Position numbers and translations under genes: made by a program. 64,000 nucleotides of DNA from an uncultured Cohaesibacter sp. (lineage in GTDB: Bacteria; Pseudomonadota; Alphaproteobacteria; Rhizobiales; Cohaesibacteraceae), in the NCBI RefSeq assembly GCF_963676275.1, contig NZ_OY781091.1, forward strand, positions 2,086,775 to 2,150,774, in the 5' to 3' direction. Positions 24,692 to 32,585 of this stretch are shown in pieces (position 1 is the stretch's first letter; each line of letters begins with the position of its first letter). The notes under the pieces are model-generated. The model was not told the DNA's origin and searched no databases. It worked only from the letters and a program-made list of their open reading frames with translations.

Positions 24692-27600
24692 ATGAAACAA
24701 CGTGGGAAATTGCTTTATCCGTTGGAGCCGCGCATTGTCTATGATGGCGCCCTTGCCGGAGACTTGCATGTTTCACAGATTGATCTGCCAGCGGATCATG
24801 GTGCTGTCCATGTTGGAGATGCCCAGAACAACGGTCCGATTGCCGTAGAGCATCATCTGAACGGTGGTGAGAAGCTGCCACTTCAGGAAGTCGCTCGTGA
24901 AAAACAGGTGCGCGAAGGTGTGCGCGACAGCGAGCGTGAGAAGCTGGCTGAACGTGGCCATGTTGCAAAAGATGCGTCCCAGGGGATGCCGCGCTCGGTT
25001 GTGTTTGTTCAGGATAATATCGCTCAATATCATCGCCTCACCGAGAGCCTTGGGCGCGATGTTGATGTGGTCCTGCTGGATTCCCATTCCGATGGTTTGC
25101 GACAGATGGCAACCTGGGCGGCAAGGCATGTCGGTTATCAGGCCGCCTATATCATTTCGCACGGTTCCGATGGTGTCGTTGATATGGGCTCGGTCAAACT
25201 GTCCGGCCAGAATGTCGGTCGATATGCACGGGAATTGGCCACCATTGGGCGCTCCTTGCAGCCCGGTGGCGATCTGGTGCTCTATGGCTGTGATGTTGCC
25301 GCTTCGGCCAAAGGGCAGATGTTCCTGTCCAATCTCTCCATATTGACGGGGGCGGATATCGCCGCCTCAACCGATCTGACCGGTTCTGCCGAACAGGGCG
25401 GTGACTGGACGCTGGAATGGACGAAGGGGCAGGTCGAGGCCAAGTCCATTCTAGACGGAACGACCGCCTTTGAGGGGGTGCTCGATATCACCCAGATCGA
25501 CATTTCAAGCTATTTCAACGCCGACGTCGTTTACGATACCTCGTCAGGCACCGATGAAATCGCCTCCTTCGATGCGACAGGGCGCGCTTTTGTCACCCAG
25601 TCATGGGCAGAATATAAATATTCATCCGATCCGGATGGCATGGCTGATGATGGTATCTATGAGGCCAACGAATATCATCCCTATGTCGAGATCGCGGCGA
25701 CAAACGACAATACCGGAAACAATGCCTGGGTTCTGGAGAATGGTGAAACCGGCTCCTACAGCTTCGATGTGGAAGACGGTAACTATTCCAGCCTGCACTT
25801 GTTCCTAAGTGCTGGTGGCGTGAGCCCGTCTACCAGTTCCAGCTTCTCGGTAACGCTGGTTTATAGCGACGGTACGACAACGACTTCCGACGAGATGACG
25901 GTGCAGGACTGGTATGGCGAGGTCTCGCAGAGCGAGGATGTCTATTACCTGATCAATGGCATGGACCGGATGGAGTCCAAGACCAAATATTCCAACGCCA
26001 ATGACCCGGCCATCTTCGGCTTTAAGATCGATGTCGATCAGTCCAAGACGCTGGTCAGCATCACCATCAACATCACCGAGAATGACGCAGGCTATGTCGC
26101 TTTCTTCGGCGCGACTGCGGTGTCTGAATCCGGCACAGATCTGGACGATGTGACCACCTCCGAGGGAACGACTTGGACTGTGATCGATGAGTCCAACACC
26201 AATCTCGAGATGTATGAAGATACCACCGCCACGGTGTCCGGCATCACCATCGTCGATGGTGAAGGCCTGTCACTGACGACGACCCTCAGCGTTGATCTCG
26301 GTACCATTGATGTCGTTGACGGATCCGGAGCTACGGTAACGGGCGATGGAACCGGAACGGTCACCATCAGCGGCACGCAGGATCAGATCAACGCTGCAAT
26401 CGCCAGCATTTCCTATACCCCTGAGGCCGATGGGGAAGGGGACGACTATACCGCCATCACCATGACGACCACGGACGGCTACAGCACGGATGTGATCGAA
26501 ATCAGTGTTGATGTGATCCCTGTCAATGATGACCCGGTCGCCGTTGATGATGCGGATAGCGTCTATGAAAGCGGTGTTGTCAGTGGCTCCGAACTCTATG
26601 GCAATGTTCTGGTCAATGATAAGGATGTGGATGCCAACGACACCAAGACGGTCACGGCTGTTGCCGGAGGGGATGTCGGTGAAACTGTTGAAGGCACCTA
26701 TGGCAGTCTGATCATCAATAGTCACGGCTCCTACAGCTATGTAGTCGACGACGACAACAGCACCGTAGATGCATTGAGTGATGGTGAGACACTGGTTGAA
26801 ACCTTCAGCTATACCATGGCGGATTCCACCGGTGCGACGTCAACCGCAACCTTGACCATCACCATCTATGGCAGCAATGACGCGCCGGATGCAGTCAATG
26901 ATGTGGCCACAATCGAGGTTGGAGGTGACGCCGACAAGACCTCGACAGGCAACGTGCTGGAGAATGACAGCGATGTAGAGGGCAGCAGCCTGACGGTGAG
27001 TGCGATCGACGGGGGAAGCCTTGGCTCGGATGTCAGCGGAAGCTATGGCACGCTGGTGCTCAATGCCGATGGCAGCTACAGCTACGAGATCGACAGTGAC
27101 AATGCCAGTGTTATCGCGCTTTCGGGCAGTGATACCCTCACTGAAACCTTCACCTATACAGTGTCGGACGAGGAAGGGGCGACATCGACGGCCACATTGA
27201 CTGTGACCATCGAGGCGCATAGCGATACGCCAACTGTCGTCGATGACGCTGCGGAAGTGACTGAAGCAGGACAGAATGCCGGCACGCAGGCAACAGGCAA
27301 TGTGCTCAGTAATGACAGTGCCAGCGATAGCGACAACACGCTTGCCGTAACAGCCATTGATGGCGGTACGGTCGATGGCGAGACATCGGGAAGCTATGGC
27401 ACCCTGATCCTCAATTCTGACGGCAGTTACAGCTATGTCGTCGATAACAGCAACGCCACGGTTGATGCGCTGAATGATGGGGAAACCCTGACCGAGAGTT
27501 TCACCTACACGGTGACTGAAAGCAACGGCACCACCGCCACAGCAACGCTGGTGATCACCATCAATGGCCAGAATGATGCTCCTGACAGCGTCAATGACAA

Positions 27601-28666
27601 TCTGACTATTTCTTGGTCCGGCAGCAGCGAGCAGCAGTCCGATATTGCCTATAACTTCGCGGATGCGGAAAGCGGCAGCGAACTGGATTATGCACTCGCC
27701 AGTGATACTCCGTCATGGCTTTCCATATCGCCAGATGGGGTGCTGGAAGGGACAATCCCTGACGGCTCAAGCGGGACGGTTACGGTGACCATTTATGTGA
27801 CCGACGAAGACGGAGCCACGCTCAGCTACCAGCTGACCCTGAATTACGCAAACAAAACCACAGTAACCACGAACGATCCTGACCCGACCCCGGACGGTGG
27901 TGGAACCGGCACTGAGCCTGATGATCCCTATGAGCCGGAAGACTATACCGAGCCTGAAACCATTCTCGATGGTGGCGATGGCGACGGCGGAGATGCCGGT
28001 GATGGAGACACAGGCGATGGTGACGGGGGCAATGGCGTTTCGAGCAGTGCTCCGATGCGTACAACCCAGTCCGATGATGGTTCTGATGGTGACGGATCAG
28101 GCAGCGGTGATGGCGACGCCTTGAGCGATGGTTCAAGCGTCAGGGCATCCCAGTTCGAGGTCAAAATCATTGAACGAGCCGCAGGCAACAGTGAACTTGT
28201 GGTCAACGAGATTATCGAGGATCAGACATTCGATGCGGATTCCGACATCGTGATCCACATCTCCCACGATGCATTCGCACATACCGATGAGAATGCCATC
28301 GTCACACTGAGCTTGCAGATGCAGGACGGCTCGCAAGTGCCATCCTGGCTGGCGTTCGACCCTCAGACTGGAACCATCCATGGCACACCGCCAAAGGGTT
28401 TCCATGGTGATCTGCTGCTCAAGGTCACGGCCAAGGACGATAATGGCTATGAAGTCTCCCAGTCTTTCCATTTGATTATCGGTGACGGGGCATTCATCCG
28501 CTCTCCGGATCAGCAGGGCTCCACTGATGGCGATGGCTCTCTTTCGGATGCGCTCGCACAGGCACAGCCGGGGCTCTTTGAACAAATGCAGGGTCTGAGC
28601 GGACGCAGTCACCTCTCCGAGGCAGAACAACTTCAGCAAGCGCTGAACGAGACAAACGTAATTTGA
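24692..28666 (+). CDS. LEPR-motif, DUF4347 and VCBS/cadherin-repeat surface or secreted protein
   Basis: A 1324-residue acidic, exported-type protein without a classical signal peptide. It starts with a basic segment and the LEPR motif (YPLEPRIVYDGA, residues 9-20). A DUF4347 domain follows (about 100-265), recognisable by SVVFVQDNI, AAYIISHGSDG and LVLYGCDVAA. Next come a cadherin-like domain (about 480-608), three VCBS repeats (about 610-945, each ending GNVLxND then TAIDGG or similar), a dystroglycan/cadherin-type domain (about 960-1055), an Asp/Gly-rich linker and a final Ig-like domain (about 1160-1270). No RTX nonapeptides are seen. ATG 24692 is favoured over a GTG 18 bp upstream. The genes behind it encode an apparent exporter, so it is probably the cargo, an adhesin or biofilm matrix protein. 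Confidence 0.85.
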   Translation: MKQRGKLLYPLEPRIVYDGALAGDLHVSQIDLPADHGAVHVGDAQNNGPIAVEHHLNGGEKLPLQEVAREKQVREGVRDSEREKLAERGHVAKDASQGMPRSVVFVQDNIAQYHRLTESLGRDVDVVLLDSHSDGLRQMATWAARHVGYQAAYIISHGSDGVVDMGSVKLSGQNVGRYARELATIGRSLQPGGDLVLYGCDVAASAKGQMFLSNLSILTGADIAASTDLTGSAEQGGDWTLEWTKGQVEAKSILDGTTAFEGVLDITQIDISSYFNADVVYDTSSGTDEIASFDATGRAFVTQSWAEYKYSSDPDGMADDGIYEANEYHPYVEIAATNDNTGNNAWVLENGETGSYSFDVEDGNYSSLHLFLSAGGVSPSTSSSFSVTLVYSDGTTTTSDEMTVQDWYGEVSQSEDVYYLINGMDRMESKTKYSNANDPAIFGFKIDVDQSKTLVSITINITENDAGYVAFFGATAVSESGTDLDDVTTSEGTTWTVIDESNTNLEMYEDTTATVSGITIVDGEGLSLTTTLSVDLGTIDVVDGSGATVTGDGTGTVTISGTQDQINAAIASISYTPEADGEGDDYTAITMTTTDGYSTDVIEISVDVIPVNDDPVAVDDADSVYESGVVSGSELYGNVLVNDKDVDANDTKTVTAVAGGDVGETVEGTYGSLIINSHGSYSYVVDDDNSTVDALSDGETLVETFSYTMADSTGATSTATLTITIYGSNDAPDAVNDVATIEVGGDADKTSTGNVLENDSDVEGSSLTVSAIDGGSLGSDVSGSYGTLVLNADGSYSYEIDSDNASVIALSGSDTLTETFTYTVSDEEGATSTATLTVTIEAHSDTPTVVDDAAEVTEAGQNAGTQATGNVLSNDSASDSDNTLAVTAIDGGTVDGETSGSYGTLILNSDGSYSYVVDNSNATVDALNDGETLTESFTYTVTESNGTTATATLVITINGQNDAPDSVNDNLTISWSGSSEQQSDIAYNFADAESGSELDYALASDTPSWLSISPDGVLEGTIPDGSSGTVTVTIYVTDEDGATLSYQLTLNYANKTTVTTNDPDPTPDGGGTGTEPDDPYEPEDYTEPETILDGGDGDGGDAGDGDTGDGDGGNGVSSSAPMRTTQSDDGSDGDGSGSGDGDALSDGSSVRASQFEVKIIERAAGNSELVVNEIIEDQTFDADSDIVIHISHDAFAHTDENAIVTLSLQMQDGSQVPSWLAFDPQTGTIHGTPPKGFHGDLLLKVTAKDDNGYEVSQSFHLIIGDGAFIRSPDQQGSTDGDGSLSDALAQAQPGLFEQMQGLSGRSHLSEAEQLQQALNETNVI
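26521..27590 (+). repeat. Three tandem ~115-residue VCBS repeats in the surface-protein gene
   Basis: Successive coding repeats begin near 26521, 26875 and 27220. Each encodes a PVAVDD/PDAVND/PTVVDD entry, GNVLxND, a GTYGSL/GSYGTL core and YSYVVD/YSYEID. They have diverged at DNA level, so this is an old domain duplication rather than recent slippage. Confidence 0.85.
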
Positions 28667-28737
28667 GTATTGAGTTTGAATATGAATAGGAACTGTCGCG
28701 GTTGTACCGACTTGCAGGCAGCATTCACGGGATAGAA

Positions 28738-30426
28738 ATGATGGTCGGCGTAACAAAGATTAAATCCAGAAAAGTCCTTATTCTGATATGTGGCGCGTTG
28801 CTTTCCGGTTGTGCGGTGGCTCCCAAGCCGCTGACTTCAGAGCAACTGGTAACCCAGTGGGTTGCGGACAGTAATGACATGTTCAAGGATGCGGAGAAGC
28901 TTGATTCCAAGTTGACATTCGCATCAGCTGTGGCACGTACACTGAATTACAATTTGGACAAAGAGGCCAAATCCATCGAAGAAGCTCTGGCGTTCAAGCG
29001 CATGGACCTGTCTTCCATGGATGAGCTGCCAAACTTTGTGGCCAGCGCAGGATATGTCATGCGCGACAAGAAGCTGGCCTCTTCTTCGCAGGATCTGGCG
29101 ACAGGCTCTTCGGGCAGCCCTTCCTTCAGTATGGATCAGGAGAATGGCACCGCAGATCTGGGGCTGACATGGAATGTGCTGGATTTCGGCCTGTCCTACT
29201 ATCAGTCCAAGACAGCGGCAGATCGCGCCCTGATCGCAGTTGAGCGCCGCCGCAAGGCCGAGCATGAGCTGATCGCTCAGGTGCGTTCAACCTACTGGCG
29301 TGCCGTGGCCTATCAGACCTTGCATGGACAAATTAAATCTGTTCTGGCTGAAGCACAAAATGCGCTGTCAGCTTCCAAGGCCGTGGAAAGCGAGAATGTG
29401 AAATCGCCGACAGAGGCTCTGCGCTACCAGAAGTCACTGCTGGAAACCATGCGCCAGATGCGTGCTGTCGAGCAGCAGCTTTCAACGGCGCCTTATGAAC
29501 TGGCAGCTCTGATCAATGTCAAGCCTTCGACCAAGTTCAAGCTTGCTGCACCCGATAGGCTCGTTGTTCCCCATTGGACCATGCCTGCCGAGCGCATGAC
29601 GGCAATTGCCTTCGAAAATAACCCGGACATTCACGAGCAGGCCTATCTGTCGCGGATCGCATCCAATGACAGCCATTCCGAATTGATCAAGGCTTTGCCG
29701 GGGGTCGGGCTCGCCGCCAATCTAAACTATGATTCCAACAGCTTCATGGTTGACAATTACTGGGCAGATATCGGGCCGAGACTTTCATGGAACCTGATCA
29801 AATTTGCTCATCTGCCGAAGATTCAGAAGACATCCAAGCTGAATGAAGAGGCTGTCAAGGCGCGCAGACTGGCGGTTCGCATGGCTGTTCTGGCTCAGGT
29901 TTATATCGCCGAGCGTCGCTTCAAGGATTCTGTCGACATGTATAAGCAGGCAGATTCGCTCTATCGCGTCGACAGTCGCCTTTCCTGGGTGCTGAACCAG
30001 CAGGCAGCAGCTGACGCTGCTGGCGATCTGGAGCGCATTTCCGCCAAGGCATCTGCCATCGCATCGCAATTGCGCCGATTTGAAACCTACGCGCAGATGC
30101 AGAAAGCCTATGGTCGTCTTCAGCAGACTCTCGGGCGGGATTTGCTGCCAGCAAAAAGCTTTGATGGCAAAAACTCGATTGATAGTCTGACCGATACGGT
30201 CGAAGCGCGTCTCATCCAGTGGGACAAGGGTGACAAGGATGCAGACTTCAAGGTTGTTGCCGCAGCCGTTACGAGTTTGCCCCGCAATAAGGATGTAAAG
30301 ACTGTATCAACCGCTGCGAGCGCAAAGACGACCGCTACAGCAAAGACTGCGGTGCTTGCGTCAAAGGCGAATGATCTGACGACTGATCTGAGCCGCAACA
30401 TTCTTCTTGCCAAGGCAGACAAATGA
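28738..30426 (+). CDS. TolC-family outer membrane lipoprotein
   Basis: A 562-residue outer membrane efflux protein. The N-terminal lipoprotein signal has the lipobox LLSGC at about residues 22-26 (after MVGVTKIKSRKVLILICGA). The body has the long coiled segments of TolC-like channels (LIAQVRSTYWRAVAYQTL and LAVRMAVLAQVYIAERR). The C-terminal ~70 residues are Ala/Lys/Thr-rich. Start codons 28738 and 28741 are adjacent. It lies 71 bp after the repeat-protein gene and overlaps the adaptor gene by 4 bp. It should form the outer-membrane pore for export of the repeat protein. Confidence 0.87.
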   Translation: MMVGVTKIKSRKVLILICGALLSGCAVAPKPLTSEQLVTQWVADSNDMFKDAEKLDSKLTFASAVARTLNYNLDKEAKSIEEALAFKRMDLSSMDELPNFVASAGYVMRDKKLASSSQDLATGSSGSPSFSMDQENGTADLGLTWNVLDFGLSYYQSKTAADRALIAVERRRKAEHELIAQVRSTYWRAVAYQTLHGQIKSVLAEAQNALSASKAVESENVKSPTEALRYQKSLLETMRQMRAVEQQLSTAPYELAALINVKPSTKFKLAAPDRLVVPHWTMPAERMTAIAFENNPDIHEQAYLSRIASNDSHSELIKALPGVGLAANLNYDSNSFMVDNYWADIGPRLSWNLIKFAHLPKIQKTSKLNEEAVKARRLAVRMAVLAQVYIAERRFKDSVDMYKQADSLYRVDSRLSWVLNQQAAADAAGDLERISAKASAIASQLRRFETYAQMQKAYGRLQQTLGRDLLPAKSFDGKNSIDSLTDTVEARLIQWDKGDKDADFKVVAAAVTSLPRNKDVKTVSTAASAKTTATAKTAVLASKANDLTTDLSRNILLAKADK

Positions 30427-31229
30427 TGCGCCAAGGCCGATATGGTTTGATATTGGCTTTCTCGATCTTGACCGGCGGCCAAGGCTCCTCAGGGGCCTTG
30501 GCCGAAGGCGCTTACGAGATGGCCGGTGATATCAGCGGTACCGCAGTCTCTGACATGCGTGTGCAGGTCACCCCGCATGACAGCACCACGCTGGCCTCTG
30601 AATTGGGGGCGAGGATCAACGCGCTCGATTTGCGCGAGGGGGAACGGTTCAGCAAGGGCGACCTGCTGGTAACCTTTGACTGCGCCGCTCAAAAGGCAAC
30701 TCTGGCCGAAGCCAAGGCCTCCCAGCATGCCGCTGAAGTGACGGTCAAGGCCAATGAACGACTGGTTCAGTTGCGCACGATCGGAAATCTTGAATATCAA
30801 TTGTCTCTTGCCGACCTCGAAAAGTCTCAGGCTCAGGTCGCAGCCGCAGAGGTTGTCGTTGATCGCTGCCAGATCCTTGCGCCCTTTGATGGCAGGATCG
30901 TGGAGCAGAAGGCCCATGCGGAGCAATTCGTGAAGCCGGGCGATGCCCTGTTGGATGTGCTTGATGAAAGCGTGCTCGAAGTCGAATTTGTCGCGCCTTC
31001 GGCCTGGATCAATCGTCTGCCGGTCGGCACATTGGCTGGCGTTGTGCTGGAAGAAACGGGCAAGACTTACCCGGTCCGCATCTCCCGTATTGGGGCGCGC
31101 ATTGATCCTGTCAGCCAGTCGATAAAGATGGCGGCCACCTTTACCGAGGCACATCAGGAGCTCATCGTCGGAATGTCAGGCTATTTCATCATGCCGGCAA
31201 TCGACAACGAGCATTCGCAACAACAATAA
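30423..31229 (+). CDS. Periplasmic adaptor (HlyD/RND membrane-fusion family), small form
   Basis: A 268-residue protein with an N-terminal signal peptide (about 1-28, ending GALAEG). A barrel-sandwich hybrid domain is split around a short helical hairpin: REGERFSKGDLLVTFDC, then a coiled stretch, then ILAPFDGRIVEQKAHAEQFV. A beta-barrel ends in RIGARIDPVSQSIKM. It lacks the membrane-proximal domain length of RND adaptors (usually 350 or more). Coupled to the TolC gene by ATGA and 30 bp ahead of a second HlyD-type gene, it probably bridges inner and outer membrane parts. Confidence 0.87.
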   Translation: MMRQGRYGLILAFSILTGGQGSSGALAEGAYEMAGDISGTAVSDMRVQVTPHDSTTLASELGARINALDLREGERFSKGDLLVTFDCAAQKATLAEAKASQHAAEVTVKANERLVQLRTIGNLEYQLSLADLEKSQAQVAAAEVVVDRCQILAPFDGRIVEQKAHAEQFVKPGDALLDVLDESVLEVEFVAPSAWINRLPVGTLAGVVLEETGKTYPVRISRIGARIDPVSQSIKMAATFTEAHQELIVGMSGYFIMPAIDNEHSQQQ

Positions 31230-31259
31230 AATCAAGAACAGCATCAGGTTACCGTCGCG

Positions 31260-32585
31260 ATGTCCATGTCAGCGTCTAAGTCTGCGTCCATGTCTGCCAA
31301 TCCGTTGCTCGGCTTTGTCGAGTTTGAACGTCGTGTCATGTCTGCCAAGGCTCTCGATGAGTTCGGTTTCATTGCGGTGAATGATCTGCGCAGGCTGATT
31401 TCCTACAGGCAGGCGATCTACTGGCGTCATGACAAGGGCATCATGGCCATTTCCGGTGTTGTCGAAATCGCCTCCCAATCGCCCTATATCCTGTTTCTGA
31501 ATGATTTCTTCAAAGTCCTTCCGATCAGGGAAAGGGCCGAGGTTGCGCCCATTTTGCCCGGTACGCTGCCAAAGAAACTGGCCGATCAATGGGGCGAGTG
31601 GTTTGCTGCCAATCTTTATCTGCTGCCCCTTTCAACGGGCTTTCTGCTGATCTCGCGCAGCGAGGCGCTCAGTGATGCCGAGAAGGTCATTCTCGAGCAG
31701 GTAAGGCTGCCCCTTTCGGTGACTGAAAAGGCACTTGGCAGACGCCATTACCCAATGGCTGTAGGGCAAGGGAAGCGACGCTGGAAATGGCTTGCCGCAT
31801 GCGCCGCCATTGCATTGCTGTTTGCGATCCCTATTCGCGATTCCGTGCTGGCCAGTTCGGCCATGGTTGCCAGAAATCCGGCCGTTATCCGTTCCCCCAT
31901 GGAAGGGGTCATCGACGAAATACTGGTTGAGCCAAACGAGGCCGTCAAGAAAGACGAGCCGCTCTTCAGCCTCGATTTGACAAATCTGTCAGGCAAGCTC
32001 GCTGTCGCCCTGCAGGAACAGGCGACGGCAGAAGCGCAATATAAGGAAATGGCGCAAGCCCAGTTGTTCGACGCTAAGGCGAAAGTGCAGGTCGCTTTGC
32101 TCAAGGCCAAGGTGTCAGAAAAGGCAGCAACGGTTGATTATTTCAGAAACCTTATCGCCAAGGGGCGGGTGCTCGCTCCGCAGGATGGCGTCGCTGTCTT
32201 TGATGATGCCACGGACTGGATCGGAAGGCCGGTGCGGGTTGGCGAAAAGGTCATGCAACTGGCAGAGCCTCTGGATACTGAAATTGAATCATGGGTTGAT
32301 CTGGCCGATATCGGAACGGTCAGAACCGGTGCGCCGCTGTCGCTGTTTCTCAATACAGATCCGCTCAATCCACTCAAGGCTGAAGTCACCACTGTCGCCT
32401 ATGAGGCAACGCCGAGGGCCGATGGTTCGATGCAATATCGCATCAGGGCAAAAGCACAGGAAGGTCAGCCCAGCCAGCGCATGGGTCTCAAGGGTGTCGC
32501 TCGGATTAGCGGTGACCATATTGCCCTTGGCTGGTGGTTGCTGCGCAAGCCGGTTATTTTCATCCGCCAGCGGACTGGCCTGTAA
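31260..32585 (+). CDS. HlyD-family membrane protein with N-terminal GAF-like region
   Basis: A 441-residue inner-membrane protein. Residues ~15-160 form a soluble domain with the pattern of a GAF-type module (FGFIAVNDLRRLISYRQAIY, LLPLSTGFLLISRSEAL). One transmembrane helix follows (about 174-192, WKWLAACAAIALLFAIPI). The periplasmic HlyD part has a lipoyl-like half (SPMEGVIDEILVEPNEAVKK), a coiled coil (about 240-290) and a barrel. Several Met codons at the start (31260-31293) leave the exact N-terminus open. The stop shares a base with the M50 gene. A cytosolic sensing domain on an adaptor is unusual. Confidence 0.83.
   Translation: MSMSASKSASMSANPLLGFVEFERRVMSAKALDEFGFIAVNDLRRLISYRQAIYWRHDKGIMAISGVVEIASQSPYILFLNDFFKVLPIRERAEVAPILPGTLPKKLADQWGEWFAANLYLLPLSTGFLLISRSEALSDAEKVILEQVRLPLSVTEKALGRRHYPMAVGQGKRRWKWLAACAAIALLFAIPIRDSVLASSAMVARNPAVIRSPMEGVIDEILVEPNEAVKKDEPLFSLDLTNLSGKLAVALQEQATAEAQYKEMAQAQLFDAKAKVQVALLKAKVSEKAATVDYFRNLIAKGRVLAPQDGVAVFDDATDWIGRPVRVGEKVMQLAEPLDTEIESWVDLADIGTVRTGAPLSLFLNTDPLNPLKAEVTTVAYEATPRADGSMQYRIRAKAQEGQPSQRMGLKGVARISGDHIALGWWLLRKPVIFIRQRTGL

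Noticed and set aside
24692..28666. RTX-type type I secretion substrate
   Set aside because: No GGxGxDxxx nonapeptides are present, and no ABC ATPase gene is adjacent.
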